A stretch of 64,000 nucleotides of DNA from the NCBI RefSeq assembly GCF_034440735.1, contig NZ_CP140098.1:2411501-2475500 (forward strand). The letters are read 5' to 3'. This document shows, piece after piece, positions 41,338 through 50,972 of this stretch. Numbering within the stretch: position 1 is the first letter of the stretch; each line of letters begins with the position of its first letter. This DNA is from Deinococcus sp. AB2017081. Its GTDB lineage: Bacteria; Deinococcota; Deinococci; Deinococcales; Deinococcaceae. Position numbers and translations under genes: made by a program. Below the pieces are notes generated by a model that made no database searches, was not told the DNA's origin, and saw only the letters and a program-made list of their open reading frames with translations.

Positions 41338-42674
41338 TCCTCGGCGGTTTCCAGGTGAAGGGCGTCGTCGGGCTGGGCGGTGTGCCGCTCGACCAGCACC
41401 CGGGTCACCCGGCGATGATCCGCCTGATCCACGGTGAAGGCCCAGCCCCCCTGTACGAAGGTCTGGCCGACCTCGGGGATGTCGCCAAAATGGTCGGTCA
41501 TGAAGCCCGCGAGCGTGTCGTACTCGGCGTCGCCGTCCTCGATGTTGCTGGCCAGACGCTCCTCGACCTCGTGTACCGTCAGGCTGGCGTCCATCAGGTA
41601 GCGGCCCTCGCCCAGGATCTCGATCTGCGGCACTTCTTCCTCGTCGGTCTCGTCGTAGATTTCCCCGACGATCTCCTCCAGGGCGTCTTCCAGCGTGACC
41701 AGTCCGGTGATCCCGCCGAACTCGTCCACGACGATGCTCAGGTGGCTCTTCTTCTCGCGCATCTTGGCGAGCAGATCCTTGATCTTCATGCCCTCGGGGA
41801 CAAAGAAGACCGGGCGCATCACGTCGGCGACCGTCATGTGGTCGAGGTTCTCCAGATGGGCGAGCATGTCGCTGGTGTGCGCGATCCCGACGATGTTGTC
41901 GGCCGTGTCCTGGAAGACCGGCACCCGCGAGTACGCGTGCTCGGTGTTCAGCTCCAGCAGCCGCCGCAGCGGCGAGGCCCCGTCCACGACCACCATGTCC
42001 ACGCGCGGCGTCATGATCTCACGCACGGTGGTGTCCGACAGATCGAAGACGTTGTACACGAGTTCCTTCTCGCTGTCCTCCAGCACCCCCTCCTGACTGG
42101 ACGCCGAGACGATCATGCGGATCTCCTCCTCGGAGTACGCCGTGTGGTGCCCGGCGACGGCCTTGAGGCCGAACAGGCGCAGGATCACACCGCCCAGGGC
42201 GTTCAGGCCCGTGATGACCGGGCGGAAGATCGTCGTGAACACGACCAGCGGCTGCACGAGGCGCAGGGACAGCAGCTCGCTGCGCTGGAGGGCCGCCGAC
42301 TTCGGCACGAGTTCACCCAGGACGATGTGGAAGGAAGTCGCCAGGATGAAGGCCAGCGTGAAGGCGGCGGGGCGCTGGAACTGTTCGGGCACCCCAGCCC
42401 AAACGAACAGCGGTTCGGCCAGATGCTCGATGGCCGGCTCCGAGACGAAGCCGATCAGCAGGCTCATCATGGAGACGCCCAGCTGCACGGCCGCGATGTA
42501 GAGATCCAGGCGGCCGAGCACCTTCTGGACGGCCCTCGCCGCCGCGTTGCCCTCCTCGACGAGTTGATCGATGCGGGTGCGGCGCACGCTGACGAGCGCG
42601 TACTCGACCGCCACGAAATACCCGTTGAGAAGCACCAGAACGAGCAGGGCCACAACACCTATGTAGTCATTCAT
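41334..42674 (-). CDS. CNNM/CorC-type hemolysin-family membrane protein (DUF21 and CBS)
   Basis: 446 residues from the ATG at 42674. An N-terminal DUF21 domain (about 1-180) with three or four membrane helices, including the N-G-Y-F-V-A-V-E-Y-A-L-V pattern; a CBS pair (about 205-330, with M-T-P-R-V-D-M and S-R-V-P-V-F-Q-D); a C-terminal CorC_HlyC domain (about 355-440). The family transports or senses Mg2+ and related divalent ions. It is cotranscribed with cdd. A terminator hairpin about 105 bases upstream of the ATG in the leader suggests attenuation. Confidence 0.88.
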   Translation of the reverse strand: MNDYIGVVALLVLVLLNGYFVAVEYALVSVRRTRIDQLVEEGNAAARAVQKVLGRLDLYIAAVQLGVSMMSLLIGFVSEPAIEHLAEPLFVWAGVPEQFQRPAAFTLAFILATSFHIVLGELVPKSAALQRSELLSLRLVQPLVVFTTIFRPVITGLNALGGVILRLFGLKAVAGHHTAYSEEEIRMIVSASSQEGVLEDSEKELVYNVFDLSDTTVREIMTPRVDMVVVDGASPLRRLLELNTEHAYSRVPVFQDTADNIVGIAHTSDMLAHLENLDHMTVADVMRPVFFVPEGMKIKDLLAKMREKKSHLSIVVDEFGGITGLVTLEDALEEIVGEIYDETDEEEVPQIEILGEGRYLMDASLTVHEVEERLASNIEDGDAEYDTLAGFMTDHFGDIPEVGQTFVQGGWAFTVDQADHRRVTRVLVERHTAQPDDALHLETAEE

Positions 42675-42778
42675 GTATGGGCGCGCTCCGTAACCGCGCC
42701 CCGGTCGTTCGAACGGCACATGCTGTCCGTGCCCGCACCAGCGGGATCACGGCGACCGGAAAGTTGTTCGACCTCAGC

Positions 42779-42803
42779 AAAAACGCCGCCCGCAGGCGGT
42801 GTT
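42779..42803 (-). terminator. Intrinsic terminator in the leader of the CNNM gene (attenuator candidate)
   Basis: On the minus strand AACACCGCC-TGCG-GGCGGCG is followed by TTTTT, a good intrinsic terminator. No minus-strand gene lies upstream for 3 kb, so its likely target is the leader of the CNNM/cdd operon itself. Other hairpins precede it: GAGCC...GGCTC around a CCAGTACTGG palindrome (42821-42840). Confidence 0.7.
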
Positions 42804-42968
42804 CACCGGGCGAAGTGAGAGAGCCAGTACTGGGAGGCTCCATGGCAGCCCCGAGTCTAACACGCCGGCACGTCAGTCCGGCCCCCGGCTGGTGTTCCGC
42901 CGGTGGGGACGCTAGCGTGGACGCACCTGACTGCCCGCGTGCTCCCCGTCCTGCCCTGGAGGTTTGCC

Positions 42969-43979
42969 ATGACGACCACATCTCCCCTGCCCGACACGTA
43001 CCGTGCCCTGCGCGTCCTGAAGGACGACTCTGGCATCCGGCCCGAGATCCAGACCCTGCCGTCGGCGGAGCTGCCCGCCGGGACAGCCGTGGTACACGTC
43101 AGCCATTCCAGCCTGAACTACAAGGACGGCCTGGCGGTCGCCGGGCGGCCCGGCGTGCTGCGCCGCTATCCCATGACCCCCGGCATCGACCTGGCGGGCA
43201 CTGTCCTGGCCGACGAGACCGGCACGTATACACCCGGTGATCCGGTGATCCTGACCGGCTGGGGGATCGGTGAGCGGCACGACGGCGGCTACGCCACGCT
43301 GGCACGGGTGGACTCGGGCTGGCTGGTGCCCGCGCCCCAGGGCACAGACGCCGTGTGGGCCATGGGGATCGGCACGGCGGGCTTCACCGCCATGCTCGCG
43401 GTGCTGGCGCTGGAGACCCACGGCCTGACGCCCGGCGACGGCGAGGTGCTGGTCACGGGAGCCGCCGGGGGGGTCGGCAGCACGGCGGTCGCGCTGCTGG
43501 CCGCCGCCGGTCACACCGTCACCGCCAGCACGGGCCGCGAGCAGGAGGCGGATTACCTGCGGAGCCTGGGGGCCAGCTCCGTGATCAGCCGCGAGGAGGT
43601 CAGCGGCCTGACCCGCCCCCTGGAGAAGGAGCGCTGGGCGGGCGTGATCGACACCGTGGGCGGCACGACCCTGGCCGGGGCCTACGCCGCCACGCGCACC
43701 CATGGCAGCGTCGCGGTGTGCGGACTGGCGGGCGGCAGCGACCTGCACACCACGGTGTTCCCGCTGATCCTGCGCGGCGTGAACCTGCTGGGCATCGACT
43801 CCGTGACGTGTCCCACGCCGCTGCGCTGCGCAGCCTGGGATCGGCTGGCCCGCGACCTGCCCCCGGCGCGGCTGAAGGGGGTCACGCAGCTCCGGGGGCT
43901 GAGCGAGGTGCCGGCGCTGGCCGACGAGATCCTGGCCGGCCATGTGCGCGGGCGGACGGTCATCGACGTCCAGCGCTGA
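42969..43979 (+). CDS. YhdH/YhfP-family NADPH quinone oxidoreductase (AcuI-like)
   Basis: 336 residues from an ATG with GGAGG at good spacing. Zinc-less MDR fold: catalytic domain with S-L-N-Y-K-D-G-L-A-V, Rossmann motif (V-T-G-A-A-G-G-V-G-S-T-A, about 155-166), and the T-P-G-I-D-L-A-G-T-V pattern of the YhdH group, whose characterised member AcuI reduces acryloyl-CoA. The substrate here is not determined. Confidence 0.85.
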   Translation: MTTTSPLPDTYRALRVLKDDSGIRPEIQTLPSAELPAGTAVVHVSHSSLNYKDGLAVAGRPGVLRRYPMTPGIDLAGTVLADETGTYTPGDPVILTGWGIGERHDGGYATLARVDSGWLVPAPQGTDAVWAMGIGTAGFTAMLAVLALETHGLTPGDGEVLVTGAAGGVGSTAVALLAAAGHTVTASTGREQEADYLRSLGASSVISREEVSGLTRPLEKERWAGVIDTVGGTTLAGAYAATRTHGSVAVCGLAGGSDLHTTVFPLILRGVNLLGIDSVTCPTPLRCAAWDRLARDLPPARLKGVTQLRGLSEVPALADEILAGHVRGRTVIDVQR

Positions 43980-43994
43980 GGGGAGCCGGCCGGC

Positions 43995-46088
43995 CTACTG
44001 CGGCGTCAGCTCGCCCACGTCGGCGGTCGGCGTGTCTGGGCCGAGGACGGCCTGACGTTCGATGCGCGGCTCGCCGACCTCGCCATACACGCCGTTGGCG
44101 TTGCGGTCGCGGCCAGCGATCACGCGGAAGGTGCCCTCGCCCACGTAGGCGGTGAAGCGTCCCATCGCGTCGAGCGGCGGCTGGACGGCCCGACCCCGGT
44201 CGTCCTGAAGACGCAGGCCCAGGGTGTCGCTGACGGCCGGGGCTCCCAGGGCAGCGGCAGCGTTGATCATGCCGACACCGAACGCGCGGTCTCGGCCCAC
44301 TTCCCCCAGGTCGGTGGCCGTCGCCTTCAGGCGCTCCAGGGTCGCCGCCGCCGTGGTCGTGATGCCCTTGCTGAGCAGCAGCGCGGCCAGCGCAGAGACC
44401 TGCGGGGCAGCCTGGCTCGTGCCGGATTCGACCTCGTAGTTGGGCAGGTTCTTCGTGTAGTCCCACCCGGTCGACAGCACCGAGTCCACGAACGGCTCCG
44501 GGCTGCCGTCCCCCTGCGGATCCCAGGTGGCTCCGTTGTAGTACGTGGGGGTCTGGAAGTAGTCGGCACCGCCCGGTGCGGACAGTTGCACCTGCGGATA
44601 GGCGTTGGAATACGTGGCGCGGCGCGGCGCGCTGGCCCCGGACAGGGTGACGGCGCCCACCGCCACCGCCCCGTCGCAGGCTGCCGGGTAGTACGGCGTC
44701 TCGTTGTACCCGTTGCCCGCCGCCACGACCACCAGCGAACCGGCCGCGACCGCCTCGGAGATGGCGTCGCACATGGGCTGTGCCGTGGCCGCGCTGATCT
44801 CGCCGCCCAAACTGAGGTTGATGACCTCCGCCGCGTGCGGAGAGGTGTAGGTCTTGCCGCCCAGCACCACCGGCAGACCGGCCGCATAGCGCACGGACAC
44901 CGCGACCTGCGCCACGTCCGTGTTGCCCTCGGCGTCGATGGCGCGGATGGGCAGCACCTTCACGTTCGCGGTGTTGACGGCACCGATCACGCCCGTCGTG
45001 CTGCACGACGGGCAGTCGGGAGTGGCCCCGTTGTCGCCCCACCGGGCGGCGATGATGCCCGTGACATGGGTACCGTGGCTGCCGAGCGTCCGGCCCGGCG
45101 TGAGCGGATCGGTCGGATCCGTGTCGGGGCCGTCGCCGTCGCCGTTCCCGGTTCCAGCGGTGTCCACCACGGCCTCCAGCACGTCCAGGGCCCCCTCGCC
45201 GGAGCGCCACAGCCGGCCCTGTAGATCCGGGTGGTCATAGCGCACCCCGCTGTCGATGACCGCGACCGTCACCGGACGGGTGTAGGGCGTGGTCGCCATG
45301 TCGCGCCACACCGCCGGATACCCCACGAGCCGGTATGTCCACTGCAGTGGGGCGAACTGATCGGTCGGCACGACGGGCGCGGCCAGCGTCGCCTGCGGCC
45401 GCAGCACGGCGTTCTCGGTGACCGACAGCACCTGTGGGTCGGCCTTCAGGGCGGCGATGGCCGCTTCGGTGGCGGCCACGCGCAGCAGGGCCGACCGGGC
45501 ACCCAGCGGCGCGGCGCGGCCCACGGCGATCCCGCCGGCCCGGAGGGTGCTCAGGGCGCGTTCCGCCGGCATCGTGCCGCGCGACTGCGCCTGGAGCCCA
45601 CTGGGGCTGTCGCGGTAGGTCACGATCACGCCCCGCGCCGTCGCGGTGGTGGTGACTGGGGCGGCGGAACGCACCTGCACCTGCGTCCCCTGAACCGTGG
45701 CGCCGGAGGTGACCTGCCCCGACAGGCGGTAGTTCAGCGCCGATATGGGCCATGTGGTGACGCCCATACGTCCGTCCCGCCCCTTCCAGGTGAGTGCCAG
45801 GGTACCGGTGAGCCCGGTGGCGGTCGCGTTCACCGGTACGCCCGCCCCCCGGTTCACCGTCAGTGTGAACGCGACGTCACCGGTTCCGGAGGTCTTCGAC
45901 ACCGTCGCCCACACCGGCAGTGCCGTGACGGTCCACGTGCCCTGATACGGCTGCGACACGGGCACCGTCAGCGCGGCCCCGGCGTGGATCGTGTGCTGGC
46001 CCGGCCCACCGGAGGGGAACAGCTGGCAGCCGGCGAGCAGCAGCGTCAGGGCACCGGCGGCACAGGCAGGGCGGAGCAGGCGCGTCAT
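43995..46088 (-). CDS. S8 subtilisin-like protease, lipoprotein with long N-terminal region
   Basis: 697 residues from the ATG at 46088. The lipobox L-L-A-G-C is near residue 21. A beta-sandwich-like N-terminal region (about 30-170) and a propeptide-like segment lead to the catalytic domain with D279 (V-I-D-S-G-V), H338 (S-H-G-T-H-V-T-G) and S558 (G-T-S-Q-A-A-P). The motif G-T-S-Q-A differs from the usual G-T-S-M-A. A C-terminal region of about 100 residues (L-R-L-Q-D-D-R-G..., D-R-N-A-N-G-V-Y-G) looks like a carboxypeptidase-regulatory or SdrD-type fold. It is convergent with the YhdH gene. Confidence 0.88.
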   Translation of the reverse strand: MTRLLRPACAAGALTLLLAGCQLFPSGGPGQHTIHAGAALTVPVSQPYQGTWTVTALPVWATVSKTSGTGDVAFTLTVNRGAGVPVNATATGLTGTLALTWKGRDGRMGVTTWPISALNYRLSGQVTSGATVQGTQVQVRSAAPVTTTATARGVIVTYRDSPSGLQAQSRGTMPAERALSTLRAGGIAVGRAAPLGARSALLRVAATEAAIAALKADPQVLSVTENAVLRPQATLAAPVVPTDQFAPLQWTYRLVGYPAVWRDMATTPYTRPVTVAVIDSGVRYDHPDLQGRLWRSGEGALDVLEAVVDTAGTGNGDGDGPDTDPTDPLTPGRTLGSHGTHVTGIIAARWGDNGATPDCPSCSTTGVIGAVNTANVKVLPIRAIDAEGNTDVAQVAVSVRYAAGLPVVLGGKTYTSPHAAEVINLSLGGEISAATAQPMCDAISEAVAAGSLVVVAAGNGYNETPYYPAACDGAVAVGAVTLSGASAPRRATYSNAYPQVQLSAPGGADYFQTPTYYNGATWDPQGDGSPEPFVDSVLSTGWDYTKNLPNYEVESGTSQAAPQVSALAALLLSKGITTTAAATLERLKATATDLGEVGRDRAFGVGMINAAAALGAPAVSDTLGLRLQDDRGRAVQPPLDAMGRFTAYVGEGTFRVIAGRDRNANGVYGEVGEPRIERQAVLGPDTPTADVGELTPQ

Positions 46089-46173
46089 GCGCCCAGGATG
46101 GAGCATCCGGGCTGACCGAAGATGAACCGGCCACGCGCATGACAGAACTCCTCCGCGCTGGCACAATGTCCGG

Positions 46174-46689
46174 ATGCCGAGCGGCCGCGTCCACAACCTC
46201 ATCAACATCGGGGCCTACAGCGTCCTGGCGGCCGCCGCACTGGTGGCGTCGCGGCAGGAACTGATCGTGGTCACGCAGGCGCAGGCGCTGACCTTCACGC
46301 TGGGCTTCGCGGTGGGCACCTTCCTGCTGTCGCCGGATCTGGACCTCGCCGAGGGCCGCGTGGACAGCAAGCGCCACTGGGGCATCCTGGGGGTGTTGTG
46401 GGTACCGTACGGCCTGCTGTTCAGCCACCGGGGACTGTCACATTCATGGGTGCTCGGCCCCCTGACCCGGCTGGCCTACGTGGCCCTGATGGTCGCGCTG
46501 GTCGTGGGCCTGCTGCGCTACGTCGCGCCGGGGGTTCCCCTGCCCGAGGTGCCGCAGCCGGTCAGCCTCAAGGTGGTCGTGCCGGTCGTGGCCGGATACT
46601 ACCTGAGCCAGTGGCTGCACCTGGTCGCCGACGGCGTGCGGCCGGATCACGGCATGAAGCGCAGCAGCCGCAAGATCCGGCGCCGCTGA
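46174..46689 (+). CDS. DUF2227-type metal-binding membrane protein
   Basis: 171 residues with three or four membrane helices (about 15-30, 38-52, 95-115, 128-145). H-N-L-I-N at the start, L-S-P-D-L-D-L and H-R-G-L-S-H-S are the His/Asp motifs of the DUF2227/YdjM-like group, presumed to bind metal or act on lipids. The end is strongly basic. CACAAT lies 6 bases before the ATG. The function is unknown. Confidence 0.65.
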   Translation: MPSGRVHNLINIGAYSVLAAAALVASRQELIVVTQAQALTFTLGFAVGTFLLSPDLDLAEGRVDSKRHWGILGVLWVPYGLLFSHRGLSHSWVLGPLTRLAYVALMVALVVGLLRYVAPGVPLPEVPQPVSLKVVVPVVAGYYLSQWLHLVADGVRPDHGMKRSSRKIRRR

Positions 46690-46704
46690 CCCCGGGCCAC
46701 ATGC

Positions 46705-47439
46705 TCAGCCGATCTCCAGCACGGCCGGGTGGGCCAGATCCAGGCGGCGGGCGGCGTCCCAGGCCTGCCGGGCACGGCCCGCCTCGATGGCGCGCATGAA
46801 CGGCTCATGGTCCGCCAGGGTGGTCAGCACCCAGAAGTCACCCCACACCTGCACGCTCCAGGCGTCCTGCATGGCCCGCGCCGCCGCTGTCCACACCGGT
46901 TCCGAGAGGTGCTCCAGCGGCGCGATGAAGTGCCACTCGCCGTCGGTCCCCGGCGTGCGGGCGACCTCCCGGTGGTATTCCCGGCGCTGGCGGGGGCTCA
47001 TGGCCTCCAGCGTGCCCACGGCGCAGTACACCGCCGGAAAGGCACTGAAGGTATCGCGGCAGCGGGTGGGCCGGACATCGTAGGCGGTGCAGCTGCCGGT
47101 GGCACGGTCGAGCAGCGGGCAGAAGCCGACCTCGGTGCGGTGCCGGTGCACATAGGCCTCGTCCGACGGTGCGCTGCGGGCATTGGCGATCACGGCCGCG
47201 GCGTGATCTGCCATGCCCCGGCGCTGATCGGCCGTGATCGCCTGCGCCGTCACGAGCGCCTCGGCCAGACTGACGCGGATCGGCATGTTGCAGCACGCCG
47301 AGCAGCCGGCCCCGCAGTACACGCGGCCCCCGCGCGCCGCGTAGCCCTGGAGCCACGTGCCGGCCTGCCGGCCGTAGCGGGCGTAGGCCCGGATGACCGG
47401 GGCCGTGACGCTCTCCCGGGATGAAGGTGCAGGGGCCAT
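46705..47439 (-). CDS. YkgJ-family cysteine-cluster protein
   Basis: 244 residues. C-G-A-G-C-S-A-C-C near residue 42, then C-P-L-L-D...[14 protein letters not shown] (about 108-130) is the YkgJ (UPF0153) cysteine set, proposed to bind Zn or an Fe-S cluster. The C-terminal 100 residues are helical. The function is unknown. It is divergent from the HD-GYP-like gene, with the starts about 35 bases apart. Confidence 0.75.
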   Translation of the reverse strand: MAPAPSSRESVTAPVIRAYARYGRQAGTWLQGYAARGGRVYCGAGCSACCNMPIRVSLAEALVTAQAITADQRRGMADHAAAVIANARSAPSDEAYVHRHRTEVGFCPLLDRATGSCTAYDVRPTRCRDTFSAFPAVYCAVGTLEAMSPRQRREYHREVARTPGTDGEWHFIAPLEHLSEPVWTAAARAMQDAWSVQVWGDFWVLTTLADHEPFMRAIEAGRARQAWDAARRLDLAHPAVLEIG

Positions 47440-47473
47440 GCGCTGCAGAGTAGCGCGCGTATACTGGCGTCAC

Positions 47474-48481
47474 GTGTTTGGACGCCGCCCCAAGACCACT
47501 GTGCCCTCCACCCCTCCCGAGACGCGCGCGGGGTCCGCGGACACCCCGGACGCGACTCGGGTGCTCGCGGACCTGCTGGCCCGACCGACCCAGGAGGGCA
47601 TCCTGGAGGCCGCCCTGGTGCATGCCGCCCGGCTGCTGGGCGGCCGGGTGGCCGCCTACGCCATCGTGCGGCGCGGTCAGGACACGGTCGGCGCGGTGCA
47701 CAACTACTCGCGGGCCCTGGTGGGCGTCGCCCTGAGCGGGCCGTGGTCGACCCTGCGCACCCGCCTGCTGTCGGACGGCACGCGCGAACTGTACGAGCAG
47801 AATTCCCCGGACCTCCAGTCGCTCCTGACCGAGTGCGGCATGAAGGCCGTCACGCTGTCGCTGGTCGTACCCATCAGCGACCGGGGGCACTATGTGGGCG
47901 CCCTGGTACTCGACCGCTCCGGCGATGAAGGCGTGACCCCCACGGCGCAGGAAGCGGTGACGCGCTGGGCCGCGGCGATCGCCCCCCTGCTGGGCATCCT
48001 GGACAGCCGCGAGGACTGGAAACATGCGGCGCGTCAGATCACCGGCGCGGTGGTCGAGGCCATCGAGAGCCGGGAGTTCGACGCGCTGGGCCACGCGCAG
48101 GCCGTGGCCACCCTGAGCCTGAAGATCGGGCAGCAGATCGGACTGGCCGACCGCGAACTCGAGGAACTGTGGTACGCGGCGACCATGCACGACATCGGCA
48201 AGATCCACGGCGAGCCCGGGCACGCGCTGGTCGGCGCGAACTTCCTGCACGGCGTCGGGCACCTCTCCGAGGCCCAGCGGGCCGTCCGGCACCACCATGA
48301 ACGCTGGGACGGCCAGGGCGAACCGGATCGGCTGACGGGCGAGGACATCCCGCTGTACGCGCGCATCCTGGCGGTCGCCAACGCCTACGTGCGGCTGGGC
48401 GGCATCGAGCGTGTCCGGTCACAGGCGGGGCGCAGCCTGGATCCGCGCCTCGTGTCGTCGCTGGAGAAGCTGGATCTGTGA
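47474..48481 (+). CDS. GAF and HD-GYP-like domain protein
   Basis: 335 residues from the GTG at 47474, eight bases after TATACT. A GAF-like domain (about 25-170) is followed by an HD domain with G-H (about 210), H-D-I-G-K (about 238-242) and [11 protein letters not shown]. The G-Y-P triplet that names HD-GYP phosphodiesterases is G-E-P here, and the segment between the HD and the HHER motif is shorter than usual. Possible c-di-GMP hydrolysis is therefore uncertain; it may be a divergent sensor. A phosphotransferase gene follows closely. Confidence 0.7.
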   Translation: MFGRRPKTTVPSTPPETRAGSADTPDATRVLADLLARPTQEGILEAALVHAARLLGGRVAAYAIVRRGQDTVGAVHNYSRALVGVALSGPWSTLRTRLLSDGTRELYEQNSPDLQSLLTECGMKAVTLSLVVPISDRGHYVGALVLDRSGDEGVTPTAQEAVTRWAAAIAPLLGILDSREDWKHAARQITGAVVEAIESREFDALGHAQAVATLSLKIGQQIGLADRELEELWYAATMHDIGKIHGEPGHALVGANFLHGVGHLSEAQRAVRHHHERWDGQGEPDRLTGEDIPLYARILAVANAYVRLGGIERVRSQAGRSLDPRLVSSLEKLDL

Positions 48482-48509
48482 GGCCCGGCCCTGGCGTGGA
48501 GTGCCACCC

Positions 48510-49349
48510 TTGAGTGTGCCCCCGCAGCCCGATCCCCCCGGGGCCGTGCCGCGCTTTCCCGAACTGGAGGCGCGCTACGGGGCCCTCGTGCCGATGGACA
48601 GCGGCATGCAGAGCCGCGTGTATGCCACGCCAGGCGGGGATCTGGTCGTGAAGGTCTACCGCAACCAGCGGGGCGACCATGCCCGCGAGGCCCAGAACCT
48701 GCGCCGGGCCGGCATGGGCACGTGGGTGGTCGATGTCGCGCAGCTCGACGGTATCGAGGCACTGGTCATGCGGCGCTTTCCGGGTCGCCCGCTGCGTCCC
48801 CAGGACGTGCCCACGGCGCTGCCCAGCCTGCGCAGCGCCCTGCAGGCCCTGCACCGCGACACCCAGGGCACCGTGGACGTGGCGCGGGTCGAGCAGCGGC
48901 TGCGCCGATTCCGCAGCGCCCTGACCGCCTTCCCGCTGGAGGATCTGTTCACGGCGGTCGAGACGCCGCTGGAGGCGGGGGCCCTGGCCCGCCCGGCCGC
49001 GTTCTGCCACCTGGACCTGTGGCACGACAACATCCTGATCTCGGAGGCGGGCGAGGTGCTGCTGATCGACTGGACGAAGGCCGGCCTGGACGATCCCCTG
49101 CGCGATCTGGCCCTCCTGAAGACCGGCACCCTGGACCTGCTGCCCCCGGACGACGCCCTGAACGCCGCGCTGTCGTTTCTGCCCGGCGCCTCGCGTGACC
49201 TCCTGGCCCTCTACCGTGCGTACATCGCCATGACGACGCTGCACGACCTGTACTGGTTCCTGATGAACGAACCGTACGGCTTCGAGGGCCAGCGGGCCCG
49301 CAAGGTGCCGAGGGCCCGGCACGTCATGGCACGGCTGCCCGAGTTCTGA
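48510..49349 (+). CDS. APH/choline-kinase-like phosphotransferase
   Basis: About 279 residues from the TTG at 48510, which has GGAG upstream; GTG at 48501 or 48516 are alternatives. The kinase-like fold shows V-V-K-V-Y-R (nucleotide Lys), the Brenner motif [11 protein letters not shown] and I-D-W-T as the metal-binding Asp. It phosphorylates a small molecule of unknown identity. Resistance to aminoglycosides is not implied. It lies 28 bases after the GAF/HD gene, so probably shares its transcript. Confidence 0.75.
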   Translation: MSVPPQPDPPGAVPRFPELEARYGALVPMDSGMQSRVYATPGGDLVVKVYRNQRGDHAREAQNLRRAGMGTWVVDVAQLDGIEALVMRRFPGRPLRPQDVPTALPSLRSALQALHRDTQGTVDVARVEQRLRRFRSALTAFPLEDLFTAVETPLEAGALARPAAFCHLDLWHDNILISEAGEVLLIDWTKAGLDDPLRDLALLKTGTLDLLPPDDALNAALSFLPGASRDLLALYRAYIAMTTLHDLYWFLMNEPYGFEGQRARKVPRARHVMARLPEF

Positions 49350-49357
49350 GCGCGGGG

Positions 49358-50155
49358 TCAGGTGCCGGCTGATCCGGGCGCGGCGAGCCCCTGGCGCGCC
49401 AGGGCGGCCCGCAGCACCGGCTCGCGTGTGCCCATGCTGCCGCCCGTGCCGAAATACGCGTTGAGCAGCCGTGCCCAGTCGCCGGGCTGGCCGCCCCGCG
49501 CCGCGATTGGGTTCATGATCTCGACCGCTCCGCGCAGTTCCTGATCTGTGGCGACGTGATACGCGTCGGTGTGGATGACCAGCGGGCGCGGCACGCGGGG
49601 GCGGTAGGGCGTGTCCTCGGCGGACCGGCCGATGGTCAGGGCCGCGAACGGAAGCACACCGGCCGGCAGCGCCAGCGCGGTGATGATACCGTCCAGTCCG
49701 TTCATCACGCCGCCGATCCAGCAGCCCTGGTACCCCAGCATCTCGGCGGCGGTCAGGAGGTTGGTGCCCGCCATGACGGCGTCCCCGAGACCGAAATGCA
49801 CCGCGATGGCCGGCCACTCACCCGGCTGCCGCCCGGTCACCTCCAGCACCCGCGACACGCGGTGGACATCGGCGCACACCACGAAGGCCTCGCTGGCCGT
49901 GGCGATGTGCGCGTTCGTGGTCAGTTCGACCAGCCGCGCCCGCAGCTCCGGGCGCGTGATCCGCACCAGCGAGTACAGCTGAGCGGTCGCGTCGGTCGGC
50001 GCGCGCTGCGCGGCGTGCAGGACCGCGTCCAGGTGGTCGTCGGGCAGCGGGATCGGCGAACCGTCCGGAGCCGTGACATACTGCCGAACCGTACGGTGGG
50101 CGTCGTAGAAGGCGCGGACATCAGCGGGCGTCTGCGGGGTGCGGCTCAGGGACAT
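49358..50155 (-). CDS. NfsA-like nitroreductase family protein
   Basis: 265 residues from the ATG at 50155, seven bases after TATGCT; longer upstream in-frame residues are noise. R-T-V-R-Q-Y near the N-terminus and A-P-T-D-A-T-A-Q-L-Y-S-L-V give the FMN-binding pattern; L-L-T-A-A-E-M-L-G-Y-Q-G-C-W-I-G-G-V follows. NADPH-dependent flavoprotein reducing quinones or nitro compounds. It is convergent with the phosphotransferase. Confidence 0.82.
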   Translation of the reverse strand: MSLSRTPQTPADVRAFYDAHRTVRQYVTAPDGSPIPLPDDHLDAVLHAAQRAPTDATAQLYSLVRITRPELRARLVELTTNAHIATASEAFVVCADVHRVSRVLEVTGRQPGEWPAIAVHFGLGDAVMAGTNLLTAAEMLGYQGCWIGGVMNGLDGIITALALPAGVLPFAALTIGRSAEDTPYRPRVPRPLVIHTDAYHVATDQELRGAVEIMNPIAARGGQPGDWARLLNAYFGTGGSMGTREPVLRAALARQGLAAPGSAGT

Positions 50156-50312
50156 GCGGCGGAGCATAGCGCCCCGGCCTGCCCTGGCCCCAGCCCGGCA
50201 CGGTGCCGCGTCCGCGACCTGGGCCTCCGCAGGCCCAAGAGACGCGCGAGCCGGACGTGGTCGAGCGGCAGCCCGCCGACAGACCGGGATGCCGCGCAAG
50301 CGTCGTCCGGGA

Positions 50313-50972
50313 TCAGCTGATCGCGCGCCACGCCAGCATCACGACGATCACGCTGGCAATCCCCATCACCGTCAGGGCCTGGGCGCGGGTCTTCCGGAGG
50401 TACAGCAGGATGCCGATGCCGGTCACCGCCACCAGCGCGAGGATGATCCCGCTCACGTCGATCACCCACCGCCACGCGGTGCCGGCGTCGCGGCCCCGGT
50501 GCAGGTCGTTGATCACGGCCAGTCCGCCCTGCTGGAGGACATTCACGCTGTAGCGGCCGGTGGCCGTGTCGATCACGGCATCGGCGGAGTAGCCCGGCCC
50601 CAGGAACGACAGAATGGCCTCCTGGCCGTCCACGCGGGTGTCGCCGGCGCGGCCCTTGAGCCCCTGGTCGGCGCGGAGGGACTCGGCGACGGTCAGCCAG
50701 TTCACGGTGCCGGCCGTGATCCACCCGGCGGGCAGGGTGCCGGTCAGCTCACTCCGAACCTCACCGCTGCCGAACACCCAGTCCGGATGGTTCAGGGTGA
50801 TGCCGGTCGCCGCGAAGAACAGCACGACCAGCAGGCTGATCATGGAGGTGTAGGTATGCAGCCACCGCAGGGCGACGTTGGTCTGGGCCCGGCTGCTCCG
50901 CGCGCGGCGGGCCGGTCGGGCCGGGACGCCGCCCGCCTCACCCTCGCCCTCAGGCCTTGCCGAAGCTGACAC
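50313..50972 (-). CDS. PepSY-domain membrane protein
   Basis: 219 residues. Membrane helices at about 45-65 (I-S-L-L-V-V-L-F-F-A-A-T-G-I-T-L-N-H-P) and at 170-190 and 198-215, with an extracytoplasmic PepSY-type region between. The W-L-H-T-Y-T-S-M and W-R-W-V-I-D-V-S-G patterns match PepSY-associated transmembrane proteins, usually haem- or flavin-linked electron carriers. GTG start overlapping the DUF2271 gene. Third gene of the ApbE-DUF2271-PepSY operon. Confidence 0.8.
   Translation of the reverse strand: MSASARPEGEGEAGGVPARPARRARSSRAQTNVALRWLHTYTSMISLLVVLFFAATGITLNHPDWVFGSGEVRSELTGTLPAGWITAGTVNWLTVAESLRADQGLKGRAGDTRVDGQEAILSFLGPGYSADAVIDTATGRYSVNVLQQGGLAVINDLHRGRDAGTAWRWVIDVSGIILALVAVTGIGILLYLRKTRAQALTVMGIASVIVVMLAWRAIS

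Noticed and set aside
48510..49349. Aminoglycoside resistance gene
   Set aside because: The fold is shared by many small-molecule kinases and nothing in the sequence or context points to drug modification.
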